Shown here in pieces: positions 9,489 to 17,534 of a stretch of 23,756 nucleotides of DNA. A program made the position numbers and the translations under genes. The notes under the pieces were generated by a model. That model ran no database searches, had not been told where the DNA came from, and worked only from the letters and a program-made list of their open reading frames with translations. Position 1 is the stretch's first letter; every line of letters starts with the position of its first letter. The DNA comes from Dictyocoela muelleri (Eukaryota; Microsporidia), in contig SDVU01000057.1 in the NCBI GenBank assembly GCA_016256075.1, positions 1-23,756 of the forward strand. Reading direction: 5' to 3'.

Positions 9489-9791
9489 TGTGATGACATA
9501 TGATACATCACAGTATAAGCCACGTCATATCTGACATTCATCAATTTCATAATTTGATCAATTTCATAATTTGATCAATTTCATAATTTGATCAATTTCA
9601 TTTTTATCAAATTTCCTTCCACTCAAAACTATAAATACGTGAGAAAAAAGAATCCCTAAGGATGTACATGAGAGAAGAGACAACACAGAGTAGGTATAAC
9701 ACGAAACGCATAAAGAAAGTAAGTTTCAGCAATTCTAAATCTTTATTAGCAAATTATTTAAAATATGGCGATCTATTTAGTAGTTATCGCA
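9489..9791 (+). repeat. 3' LTR of the Ty3/gypsy element
   Basis: 303 bp, TG to CA, matching 5485-5753 at about 97% apart from a 34-bp expansion of a 17-bp tandem unit. The TATA-like ATAAATAC is kept near 9630. The open frame at 9662-9865 is the counterpart of the one that begins in the 5' LTR and runs out into flanking DNA; it is not a separate gene. Confidence 0.93.
9540..9600 (+). repeat. 17-bp tandem repeat in the 3' LTR
   Basis: The unit ATCAATTTCATAATTTG occurs three times in a row (9540-9556, 9557-9573, 9574-9590), followed by a partial fourth. The 5' LTR has one unit plus the partial copy. The difference of exactly two units explains the LTR length difference and must postdate insertion or arise during copying. 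Confidence 0.92.
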
Positions 9792-10448
9792 ATATTTTTT
9801 TTGAATTTTCACATTTGACTATTCTGGTCATTACATCGAGGGGGTATTTTTTATTAAATTTATAAATTCATAATAATAATAAATTAAAGGTTTAAAATAT
9901 AGAAACAAAGTTATAAGAATTTTAGGTTCTAAAACGGTAGCTCACTATCCTCAAAAATCAGGAAATCACAATTGATACAAAAAGCAACAAAACATTTTTA
10001 CATTAAATTTATTTATAATCAAAAGATATATTTAAAAATGAATTTTTTAAGAGCTCTGATATATAAAGATTTACAAAAAATCTTGAAAACCCGGATTTTT
10101 TTAAACACGAGTATAACAGAGATTAAAAATTATTTTCCTTTAAGAGTTTTAAATTTGTTTCATAGCACATTTCATATAAAAATGCTGTGCACTTCCGTAA
10201 ATATTGTGATTTCCCAATTTTCCAGGGTAGTGACCACTCGTTTAGAATCTAAAATTCTTATAATTTTGTTTTTAAAAATATTTAAAAAAATATATTTTAA
10301 AATTACAATTTTTTATATCACAAATCATTTTATTAAACCATAACTTTTAAAATCAAAATTTACTGAATAAAAATTTTTATTTATTTTTTTATAAAGTGGA
10401 CATCCATCGACCCTGGAAATCCACGGTCCCGTGACCACTAATACAGAA

Positions 10449-10640
10449 AATAAGTTATTTTTGATTTTATGAAATACTTAGTAATGAAAAGAATATTATG
10501 ATCTTTAACTTCTCAAAATAATGAATGAAATTATAACAATAGGCCTTAAAGTAAATAGGTTTTAATTTTAAAGAAGTGTTAAAAATACTAAAATCATTTA
10601 TTAACTAATTATAAAAAAACCTTTAAATTTATTAAAGAAA
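10449..10640 (+). repeat. Dispersed repeat R1, copy 1
   Basis: AAATACTTAGTAAT, ATATTATGATCTT, AAATAGGTTTTAATTTTAAA and ACTAATTATAA...AAACCTTTAAATTTATT occur in the same order at 12964-13830, where a 601-bp element splits the copy. No coding or terminal repeats are seen. It begins within a few bases of the end of palindrome P5. Confidence 0.75.
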
Positions 10641-11096
10641 AAGGATTAAACATCTTTATTTTTGTTTAAATTAATACGTTAATATTGAATTTTTCGGTGT
10701 TTGTTTTTTTTTTCTTGTATTTGGTTTTTTCAAACTAAACTTTTCGTCCGAAAAATTACAAAATCAAAAAAATTAAAAAATAACCATGATAATAAAGGTA
10801 AACAGCGAATATTTTCACAATATTAAAGATTTACATGGTTTAATATTACACAATTATAAAGTCCCGGCAAGTATGGTTTGTGATAAGTTGATACATGTTA
10901 CATAATACTAGATTCATGATTCATCATTCATCATATATATATATATCAGAGATGGTACTAAGCATTTAGGTTATATAAGCAAGACTACAGTATGCTAAAC
11001 TGGGGAAACTCGATGTAAACTAATTAACCCATATTTTAGTTTGTACACATTCTTTATCTTATACTTACCAATTCGATATATAAACAACAAAATTCT
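10641..11096. other. Gap with no gene seen
   Basis: A short inverted pair AATTTTTCGG (10688-10697) and CCGAAAAATT (10748-10757) encloses a T-rich segment and could be a tiny foldback sequence. A TCATGATTCATCATTCATCA run followed by an (AT)n microsatellite lies at about 10913-10944. Nothing coding is recognised. Confidence 0.5.
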
Positions 11097-11204
11097 CGGT
11101 TAAGAGCTGTATTTCGCCACATTTTGACTCTTCTAAGGGATGAGCTTTAAAAAATAAAAAATGAGCATAAAAAATTTATTATTTATTTTTGAATAAGAAA
11201 ACTT

Positions 11205-12137
11205 AAATTATGGTGAAAGTATTGAAAATCTATTCAGAATTGTTATCTCTTAAATACATATACCAAAATCTGAACTCCTCAAGAAATCTTTTCAATGATG
11301 TCTTAACGATAACTCTTATTTTGTTAATATCATACTTTAAAATTTACCATAAATTTACGATATTATTAGTGTGAATCTCTTCAATATTCTTGAACCACCC
11401 TGAATTTTTCACTACTTAGTGATGGCAATTAATACTTAGAAGCGCTCAGGGGTAGGATGCGTGGCCATCCGTAATAATAAATGTCCCCGGTTTAATAAAA
11501 TTATTGAACAGTAAAGATAATGTTTCTTGACTTCGATTAGGAACAATAGCATAGTGAAATTCCTTAAATCTCTCTTCAATCATTCCCACAAGCCAGCTAA
11601 AACCAGAAGTATTATCCGACAACTTACTAGGAAAACTTTTTATCACACCATGTGCAATAACAGTTTTATCAACTTGAACTTTAAAACCGTGCCTCACAAC
11701 TTTCTTGATCCTGAACTACTTCCTAACTTTTCGATAAAAAGAGATATGTTTTTTTTTTTAACTTTCTGGTTTGCAGCTTTACGGATACAACAATTACGAA
11801 GAACATTTATACTTGGACATTCTGACACCATTTGTATACTGAGCGAAAATATTTCTGTAAACTAATATTAGGTTTGTCTATAAATAATCCTGCAAGAATA
11901 TTACGTTCTTTCTTACAGAAATTACATATATAGCCATAACTATTCATATATTTTTTTGTTACACAAATTTTTATCTAGTGGCGAACATTGAACATCAACA
12001 CAGGGAATTGGATTTTTTAGATATCTTTTCTGCAAGCAATACTCTATTGCAGACTTTGTATTTAAAATAATATCATCAACGTCTGTTTTTGGCTGGTTTT
12101 GCAAATTCATTTCCCTAATAGGGCTGTATTTCATCAT
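11205..12137 (-). pseudogene. Merlin transposase B, near full length but broken
   Basis: Reading down the minus strand, ATG at 12137 gives MMKYSPIREMNLQ. A zinc ribbon follows, with CVDVQC near 11990 and CNFCKKERN near 11920. The core has VQVDKTVIAHG near 11670 (first Asp kept, the usual following Glu is Lys), WLVGMIEERFKE near 11590, IITDGHASYP near 11450 (second Asp), and IHTNNIVNLW near 11345-11375, where the third acid (usually Glu, as in IE) is replaced by Val. The C-terminus KRFLEEFRFWYMYLRDNN lies near 11260. Length matches the family, about 300 residues. Stops and frame changes occur between about 11700 and 11940 and after 11446. ATG 12137 is favoured because it lies just inside the TIR. 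Confidence 0.88.
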
Positions 12138-12142
12138 TTTTT
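12113..12142. repeat. Extra copy of the Merlin B terminal repeat at the start codon
   Basis: AGGGCTGTATTTCATCATTTT (in part, 12119-12139) resembles the terminal repeat core GGGCTGTATTTTGTCACATTTT about 50 bp further out, in the same orientation as the left TIR. The transposase start (MMKYSPIREM) is encoded within this copy. It may be a subterminal transposase-binding site or an internal duplication. Confidence 0.65.
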
Positions 12143-12479
12143 TAAAAAAAAATAAAAATTTATAAAATGTGACAAAATACAGCCCTTAACCGAATTGCAA
12201 CTGCAGACTATTCAACCATACTATTCATAATATGAAAAGGATACTTATAAACTTCTGTAATCGTTATTTAGAATAAAATACTGTGCGTCTAGGAAGACCT
12301 GTAATACAAATAGTAGTCGAATAAACAATTATTTCGTGTATAGATGTTAAACGATCTCCCAAAACATACCTAAATGTGGTTCCCGATACATTTTAGATCC
12401 TCTGAGTAGTAAAAAAACTAAAAAAATTATTTTTTTATAAAAAGAGTAAAAAATATACAATATAAAACACTTTTATCTC

Positions 12480-12790
12480 TCTTAGAAAATATTATTCAGC
12501 CGGCTCTATTTTAGTTTCAGATGAAAATTCGTCTTACCTTGCTGTTAGATGTGCACTTAATCTAAATAACCGTGTTGTGAACCACAATGAAAATATCGTT
12601 AACAAATTATAGGACCACACTAATAACGTAAAACTTTCTGGTCAGATTTAAAGGCTAAAATGAGAAAAGAGAATAGTGTCAAAAGATCTATTATGGATTC
12701 GTGGGTCAAAGTATATACATTTCATAAAGGATTATTGATGAATTTAGCACATGAAGATTTTAAGTGTTTATTTATAAACTTTTGAAGATT
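12480..12790 (+). pseudogene. Merlin transposase F, C-terminal part
   Basis: GSILVSDENSSYLAV near 12502 carries the second catalytic Asp. NRVVNHNENIVNKL near 12565 and DHTNNV near 12613 match the conserved VNH...HTN(N/T) block. After a frame change, KAKMRKENSVKRSIMDSW (12651-12704) matches the conserved tail, which ends near 12785. The N-terminal half is not recognisable between 12193 and 12480, so this is a truncated or badly decayed copy. It lies tail-out beside Merlin B on the opposite strand and has clearly different sequence from B. Confidence 0.82.
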
Positions 12791-12963
12791 ATTTTTAATT
12801 TAAACTAATTTTAATATACTTTTTTGACTTAGATTTTTTAATCCTAGTAATTTTATTTTTTATTATTTTTTTCAAGGTAGCCCTTAAGTTTAGTCCGAAA
12901 AGGTTACAAGCCCAAAATTTTATGCTATTATATATAATTAAAAAAATTATTGTGTAATATTGA

Positions 12964-13107
12964 CAATAAGTATTTATCGATTTTTGAAATACTTAGTAAT
13001 AAAAAAATATTATGATCTTCAACTTATTGAGTTTTGAGTTAAATTTATACTGGTTCTCGAAATATACAGGGTTTAATTTTAAATATTAGTTAAAAAATTG
13101 CTAAATA
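12964..13107 (+). repeat. Dispersed repeat R1, copy 2, left part
   Basis: Matches 10449 onward (AAATACTTAGTAAT, ATATTATGATCTTC). The last 76 bp or so (13032-13107, with TGGTTCTCGAAAT and GTTAAAAAATTGCTAAA) are repeated directly at 13709-13786 on the other side of the inserted element. The preceding interval 12791-12963 is A+T-rich with nothing recognised. Confidence 0.75.
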
Positions 13108-13708
13108 AGGCTTGCAGCCGATTCGTCATTTTACGCTGAAACGGCGTTTTTTCGTCATAATTTTTCAATGACAAATTAACACGCTAAAATTTAAAATAAT
13201 AATTTAAAAAAAATAAATAAAAAAATTAAAAAAATAATAAATTCTAATATTTAAAAAACAAACAAAATATAAATAAAAATGTGGAAAAATGTAGAAAATT
13301 ATTCCCTTCTATGCTTCATTAAATTTTAAATGACTCGCGATTATTTTTTAAAAATCGATTCTATAAAATTTTTGAAATTTTAAACTATTTTATTTAAAAC
13401 ATACAATTTAAAATTTTCAAAATAACATTCTCTATTAAAAATTCAGTTAAAATACAAAGAGTTTATTTTTAACTGTAGCGCGTCTTTTTTTTATTTTCAA
13501 AAAGGTATTATTTTTAACAAATGTAGATTATATACATGACTATCATACAGAATTTTACCTTTGCCTCTTTTTTAATTAATAAAATATCTCGAGGATTCAT
13601 AAAGTTTAAATAATATGACAAAAAACCGCCGTTTTGTCATTAAATGACGAATCAACAGCAAGTTAAAACCGCCGTTTCGTCATAAAATGACGAAACAGCG
13701 GAAAGCCT
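13108..13708. mobile_element. 601-bp TIR element with subterminal repeats (P7)
   Basis: The ends AGGCTTGCAGCCG and, complemented, AGGCTTTCCGCTG are inverted. Just inside lie repeated blocks built from CGTCATTTTATGACG and AAACGGCGG: one set at about 13120-13180 and two or more at about 13620-13700. The middle is A/T-rich and non-coding. The G/C-containing palindromic blocks are of the kind used as transposase-binding sites. Family unknown. It is inserted in dispersed repeat R1. Confidence 0.78.
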
Positions 13709-13830
13709 ATTTTGAGTTAATTTTAAATTGGTTCTCGAAATAAATAGGTTTTTATTTTAAAAAATGGTTAAAAAATTACTAAAAAATATTTATAAACTAA
13801 TTATAATAAACCTTTAAATTTATTTAAGAA
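13709..13830 (+). repeat. Dispersed repeat R1, copy 2, right part
   Basis: It begins TTTTGAGTTAATTTTAAA, TGGTTCTCGAAAT, AATAGGTTTTTATTTTAAA, duplicating 13032-13107 at moderate divergence. It then runs on through ATAAACTAATTATAATAAAC and CTTTAAATTTATTTAAG as in copy 1 at about 10600-10635. Confidence 0.75.
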
Positions 13831-13894
13831 TAATTATTCGACTCCCTTTTCTGTGCGTTCCTCCAGTAACACAGAACTACGGGATTTTTTTTTT

Positions 13895-14005
13895 AAAAAA
13901 TTAATTTTATAAAATTTAATTGAATGTCTAGAATGGAAAAATATCGAATTAATTTAGCGCTTAAATACAATTTAGCGATAAAATCTAGACTGGCGCTAAA
14001 ATTGA
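13895..14005 (-). repeat. Dispersed repeat R2, inverted copy of 3937-4030
   Basis: Read on the minus strand it starts TTTTAGCGCCAGTCTAGATT and ends AAATTTTATAAAATTAATTT, following the copy near 4 kb with gaps. TTAGCG-type words recur three times here (TAGCGCTT, TAGCGATA, GGCGCTAA), suggesting an internal short repeat. Confidence 0.55.
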
Positions 14006-14532
14006 TGTTGCTTTTCAATTTCTGAACGCTTTGAAATGAATTTAGTATAGTATAAAACAGAGATCAAATGTTTAATTGTAGGATTATTTTTAACTAGTTC
14101 GTGTTTATTTTTTTCTATAAAAATACTATCTGTTGGATTTTCAGTTAATTATACTAACTATATTCCTCATCTTGTACTATACATGAAATTCTAAGTCTTA
14201 AAACCCACACTTGTCTTAAAATGGGTTATTTTTATCTTTTTTAGACTAAAAAACATTTCAGTCAGATCCATATAATTATAGGTCGAAAATCTCTCTGATT
14301 TTCTCATATATTTATTTGCATATGTGCAAAACAAGTTACATGATAAAGATTTGGAAATAAGTATTTTAGAACATTCACAGGTTTAATTGAATAAAATGCA
14401 CTTCAACAAGGCTACAATTGCGCCAAAGCTACAATTACGCTAAAAATAAAAAACAAAATAACCATTTAATATTTTATTTAAAGAAAAAGATAATTGCCAT
14501 AATGTTCTTAACATTTCCATATTATTTAATTT
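14006..14532. other. Gap with a short tandem repeat, no gene
   Basis: Nothing coding is recognised. At about 14408-14442 the 17-bp unit GCTACAATTGCGCCAAA is followed by GCTACAATTACGCTAAA. This resembles, in reverse, the repeat at 20515-20585. The nearby word AACAAGTTACATGATAAAGATT (in part, about 14331) also has a counterpart near 20600 (AACAAGTTACATGTTAAAG), so a longer diverged repeat is shared between the two places. Confidence 0.5.
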
Positions 14533-14785
14533 GGGTTATAAAACGGTTTGTGTCTCTAAAAATAAATGAGGATGGGTAATGCAGATAAATTGAAAGAAGC
14601 ATGAAATCGCCTGTTAAAGACGGTTATTTTTTTTGTTTTTTATATATTTTTAATTACTACTATATTTAGTCTTTTTGCGTAGCAAAAAAAACTAAATATA
14701 GTAGTAATAAAATATATAAAAAACAAAAAAATTAACCGTCTTTAACAGAAGATTTCATGCTTCTTTCAATATACCTTTATTAGTC
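14533..14785. mobile_element. Palindromic MITE, family P8, copy 1
   Basis: The core is a strong palindrome, with GAAAGAAGCATGAAATC near 14595 and its complement GATTTCATGCTTCTTTC near 14750, GTTAAAGACGGTTA inside that, and ACTACTATATTTAGT around the centre near 14680. The left end (GGGTTATAAAACGGTTTGTG, from 14533) matches the ends of the copy at 20014-20309. The right end fades at about 14780, where the next palindromic element begins, so this copy may be truncated there. Confidence 0.78.
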
Positions 14786-14789
14786 AATA

Positions 14790-15085
14790 GGTTTTTATTG
14801 GTACACATACACATTCTTATATTACAGCTTACGAATAACCGAAAGAATATTTAAACTTCTCATTACTTACCACTATGGGTGGTATATTTTATTTTCATAT
14901 ATAACATTTAACATAAACTTATTTTCTAAAACATTTTCGATGTTTTAGGAAATAAGTTGATGTTAAATTTAAATATGAAAATGAAATATACTTCCCATAG
15001 TGGTAAGTAATTAGAAGTTTAAATATTCTTTCTGTTATTCGTAAGCTGTAATATAAGAATGTGTATGTGTGCCTCCACTAAAATT
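14790..15085. mobile_element. Palindromic element, family P9, copy 1
   Basis: Arms of about 135 bp: ACACATACACATTCTTATAT (14803 on) pairs with ATATAAGAATGTGTATGTGT (to 15070). Inside, CAGCTTACGAATAAC, ATTTAAACTTCT and TTACCACTATGGG all find complements. The centre is near 14939. No coding. It ends about 50 bp before the Merlin C start codon, in the place where that transposon's 5' terminal repeat should be. It shares ends with 17181-17416, which sits in the same place relative to Merlin E. Confidence 0.82.
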
Positions 15086-15126
15086 TTTGAGTTTTGTCGC
15101 GAAAACAAAAAAAATTTAATACCCAT

Positions 15127-15885
15127 ATGACACCGCCAAGAAAGAATATACATGAAATGAGATATGAAGAAATTGTCATTTATTTCATCAAGAAAGAACG
15201 AAGATTAAAATTATTAGAAGAATGGGGTTTAATTTCTCCAAAAATGAAATATTCAAAATGTAGACGTCAAATGTCTATTATTCGCGAAAAGAACTGTGAA
15301 AGCGAATTCGCATTGAGATATAAAAGCCTTGCTTTTCAAAAAGGTATATATATGATCAAAGCTTTTTCTCAGAATGCAAGATAAAAACGTTAAAATTTAT
15401 TAAATTTGCTTATCTTATTTTTTAAAACACCTTCAGTCCACGAAGAGCAATTTTTTAACTAGACTTTACGTAATTATTATTGTTATTACGTGAAAAAATA
15501 AGAAAAAGCTATGATTCTATATTATATATTGAATAAAAAAGATAGGAGAGTCAGGTAAAAAGACCCGAATTGATGAATTACTTTTTAACCACTGGAAATA
15601 ACAGAGATATATAAAAAAACAATATGGGTTTTTAGTAGAGATGAAGTAGGAGCAATCAAATGCTTTTATGAAGTTAATTCGCGTGATGAAACTACTCTGC
15701 ATCATTAGATTTATATAAATATTATTGAAGGGGGTGTTTCGGGTCATAAATGTAGAGATATTATATTGGCTTTGGTGAAAAAAGATATCTACAGTATACA
15801 GTAAATAATAAGTACAATTTTGTCAATTAAGTTTCTGGCAAAACACACAACTTATTGATGATTGTGGAATTTAGCGAAGAAAAAA
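15127..15885 (+). pseudogene. Merlin transposase C, broken
   Basis: An open segment from ATG 15127 (MTPPRKNIHEMRYEE) to 15384 gives the N-terminal domain: LLEEWGLISPKMKYSKCRRQM resembles the family's 'FLxxxGLI...CPxCGxxM' start (one Cys of the pair is replaced). Later pieces are IGESGKKTRIDELLFNHW near 15545 (first catalytic acids DE), VGAIKCFYEVNSRDETTL near 15640, and YTVNNKYNFVN then VSGKTHNL near 15797-15855 (the VNH...HTN block). Stops and frame changes separate these parts. The second Asp region is not clear. The first ATG was preferred over the upstream TTG at 15094. The antisense open frame at 15517-15747 is a shadow. Confidence 0.82.
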
Positions 15886-16144
15886 TTCATTGGGATTTTG
15901 GTGTAAATCTTAAAAACCTGCAAAATATCTTGATTTGTTTCCCTAGAGGAAATGTTTAAATCGCAAATTCTACCTCTGATAAATAAAAAATTAAAAAATT
16001 AGAAAAATTAAAAAATAAAAATAATAAAATAAATAAAATAAATAAAAATAGTTAATCGAATTGAACTTTTAAAAATGAAAAAGTATATACTGATAATTTT
16101 CACGATTGTTATAAATAAACAAAACTATTTAAGAAAATTAGGTA
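15886..16144. other. Low-complexity A-rich interval
   Basis: Mostly runs such as AAAATTAGAAAAATTAAAA and repeated AATAAAATA between 15985 and 16050. A TACCTCTGATAA word at about 15971 also occurs in the tandem repeat at 16999-17086. No gene. Confidence 0.6.
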
Positions 16145-16935
16145 TATATGAAGTTAATACCCCTTTCTGATTCTTTATTTTGTTTTTTATTTTGCCGCTA
16201 AAAGATTCTACAGACTGAGTGTGGGCGCCGGTAATTTTATCAAAAAATTATATTTGTTGCATACCGTCTTATGTTTACAAATATTTTTATTTAATCTACT
16301 ATACGACCAATGTTATTCAGTCATAATAGTCGAATAGGGATGTAATTGCGAATATATTGTGGATAGGATAGTGGTTTATGCCTTATCAGCAATCACTCGC
16401 GCAAAGGACCTTTCAATTTTATCCCCAACCTCTACGATACATAAGGCATTTGTTCTGTTAGAGGAAGATATTCCTCAATGAGAACTACATTTATAATTTA
16501 ACATAGTCTCATCTATTTACACTACCTTTCCAGGCCCTCAATGTCTATCTTCGCTGAAATCAGTTTCGAGCATCAAAATCCTAAATTTATAAATAATTTT
16601 TCTAATGGTTCGGTCTGATGATATTTTTGATGCCATTATTGAGTGTGTAGGCCGCCTCGCACATTTTTTTTTATTAAAACACGTAAAATAGTTCATATAT
16701 CAATGTAAAACCCATAAAAAAACTACCTTTTGTATAGATATGTATTTTTTGAAGTTTTTAGATCCATTGTTATAGCACCTCCAACCATATCAATATATAG
16801 TACGCTTTTAAAGACTAAGCTTAATATAAGCATCACAGATAATGCATTTCATAGACCGAACCAAATACCTGGAATCAAACAGTTGATCTATAAAACCTTT
16901 CTGTGTTTATTAAATTATCAGCTGTTCGTAGTGAT
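16145..16935 (-). pseudogene. Merlin transposase D, broken
   Basis: Reading the minus strand, DQLFDSRYLVRSMKCIICD near 16825-16885 is the N-terminal domain with a CxxC zinc ribbon. GWRCYNNGSKNFKKY near 16740-16790 is the second ribbon half, with one Cys replaced. After a gap, GPGKVV then IDETMLNYKC near 16503-16545 gives the first catalytic DE. NRTNALCIVEVGDKIERSF near 16415-16470 follows. YSTIMTE then HWSYSRL near 16290-16330 marks the second acidic site, where Asp appears as Glu. TVCNKYNFF and ITGAHTQSVESF (16202-16237) hold the third acid. KIKNKIKNQKGV ends near 16150. Several stops break it. It is convergent with Merlin C and clearly a different subfamily. The plus-strand frame at 16730-16939 is a shadow. 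Confidence 0.85.
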
Positions 16936-16998
16936 CTAGGTTATCCATGGTGTAAAAACAAATTTTTTTTTATTTATAGTTATGACGGGAAATTTTTT

Positions 16999-17086
16999 GG
17001 GAGAAAAAAAAATTACCTCTAATTAACTAGGGGGGAAGTAAAATTTTACCTCTGATAAGCTAAGGGAGAAATTTTAGCTCTGATCC
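16999..17086 (+). repeat. 33-bp tandem repeat, about 2.7 units
   Basis: The unit (A/G)GGGAGAAA...TTACCTCT(A/G)AT(A/T)A(A/G)CTA occurs from about 16999 to 17031, again to about 17063, and partly to 17086 (GGGAGAAATTTTAGCTCTGAT). The word TACCTCTGATAA near 15971 on the other side of Merlin D is in the same orientation, so Merlin D could lie inside a larger repeat unit. No coding. Confidence 0.6.
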
Positions 17087-17180
17087 CAAATTTTCTTACT
17101 TTATAAATTCATTGTTTTAATTGCTATATTTTTTTGATTACTATTAATTTTTATAAATGTTTATTAAATTTTATAAATTT

Positions 17181-17416
17181 TTATTCTTATATTTGTGCTT
17201 ACGAATAACAGAAAATATATTTTAACTTATTATTACTTACTACTATTGGTATATATTTTTATTGAAAATTAATATTACAAAATTACTATATTGGGACGGA
17301 GTTCTAATATGGTAATTTTGTAATATTAATTTTAAATAAAAATATACTTCCCGTAGTAGTCAGTAATGAGAAGTTTAAATATTCTTTCGGTTATTCGTAA
17401 GCTTAAATATAATAAT
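17181..17416. mobile_element. Palindromic element, family P9, copy 2
   Basis: The left arm (TGCTTACGAATAACAG near 17196, TTACTTACTACTA) pairs with the right arm (TAGTAGTCAGTAATGAGAAG, then GGTTATTCGTAAGC near 17390). The inner arms AAAATTAATATTACAAAATTAC and its complement meet near 17290. The right arm matches that of copy 1 (14790-15085) over about 75 bp, including GAAGTTTAAATATTCTTTC and ATTCGTAAGCT. It lies about 120 bp upstream of the first recognisable Merlin E residues. Confidence 0.8.
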
Positions 17417-17459
17417 GTTTCTATGTGCCCAAAATAAAAAACCTAGTGTTCTTGGGTCT

Positions 17460-17508
17460 TGTGCGGAAATCGGTCTATTTTTTTCAAATGTAGACCGATT
17501 TCCGAACA
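17460..17508. repeat. Perfect 14-bp hairpin stem
   Basis: CGGAAATCGGTCTA (17464-17477) and TAGACCGATTTCCG (17491-17504) are exact complements around a 13-base loop, with one mismatch when extended outward. It sits between palindrome P9 copy 2 and the Merlin E reading frame. It could be a tiny foldback element or a structured part of the Merlin E 5' end. Confidence 0.75.
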
Positions 17509-17534
17509 AAAGCAAAAAATTGCCTTTTTTTAAA

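Larger units (their letters stand above)
5485..9791 (+). mobile_element. Ty3/gypsy LTR retrotransposon, broken
   Basis: A 4.3-kb element with two direct LTRs that begin TG and end CA, an internal region in gag, protease, reverse transcriptase, RNase H, integrase order (the Ty3/gypsy order), and a purine-rich tract next to the 3' LTR. ATAT lies on both sides and may be a 4-bp target duplication, though such a short A/T word is weak evidence here. The LTRs differ by about 9 substitutions in 269 aligned bases plus one tandem-repeat length change, roughly 3%, so the insertion is fairly young beside its surroundings. The coding part is broken in roughly ten places. It sits inside the palindromic element P5. 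Confidence 0.92.
5391..10440. mobile_element. Palindromic MITE (P5) split by a Ty3/gypsy element
   Basis: The sequence from about 5395 (GTCACGGCACTTGGATGTCA, then GGGTGTCCACT) is an inverted counterpart of 10395-10435 (AGTGGACATCCATCGACCC to CGGTCCCGTGAC). A second inner pair is 9912-9973 (TTATAAGAATTTTAGGTTCT, TAGCTCACTATCCT) against 10195-10275 (AGAATCTAAAATTCTTATAA, GGGTAGTGACCACTC). Leaving out the inserted LTR element at 5485-9791, the host element is about 740 bp and largely palindromic. No protein is encoded; an open frame at 9972-10343 lies in the inner arms and resembles nothing. The arms have diverged visibly, so it is older than the insertion inside it. Confidence 0.75.
11097..12192 (-). 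mobile_element. Merlin DNA transposon B with clear TIRs
   Basis: The left end CGGTTAAGAGCTGTATTT (from 11097) and the right end, complement CGGTTAAGGGCTGTATTT (to 12192), are inverted repeats of about 30 bp that run on through (C/T)CACATTTT. The length of 1,096 bp and one minus-strand transposase filling the inside are typical for Merlin. Flanking AAATTCTC and AATTGCAA may be a worn target duplication but are not identical. This is the best-delimited DNA transposon in the window. Confidence 0.88.

Noticed and set aside
9972-10343. Plus-strand open frame of 123 residues
   Set aside because: It lies in the inverted arms of palindrome P5, is A/T-driven in composition and resembles no family.
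11527-11865. Plus-strand open frame of 112 residues
   Set aside because: Antisense to the Merlin B transposase, whose motifs are clear on the minus strand.
15517-15747. Minus-strand open frame of 76 residues
   Set aside because: Antisense to Merlin C, where RIDELLF and RDETTL motifs read on the plus strand.
16730-16939. Plus-strand open frame of 69 residues
   Set aside because: Antisense to the N-terminal zinc-ribbon part of Merlin D.
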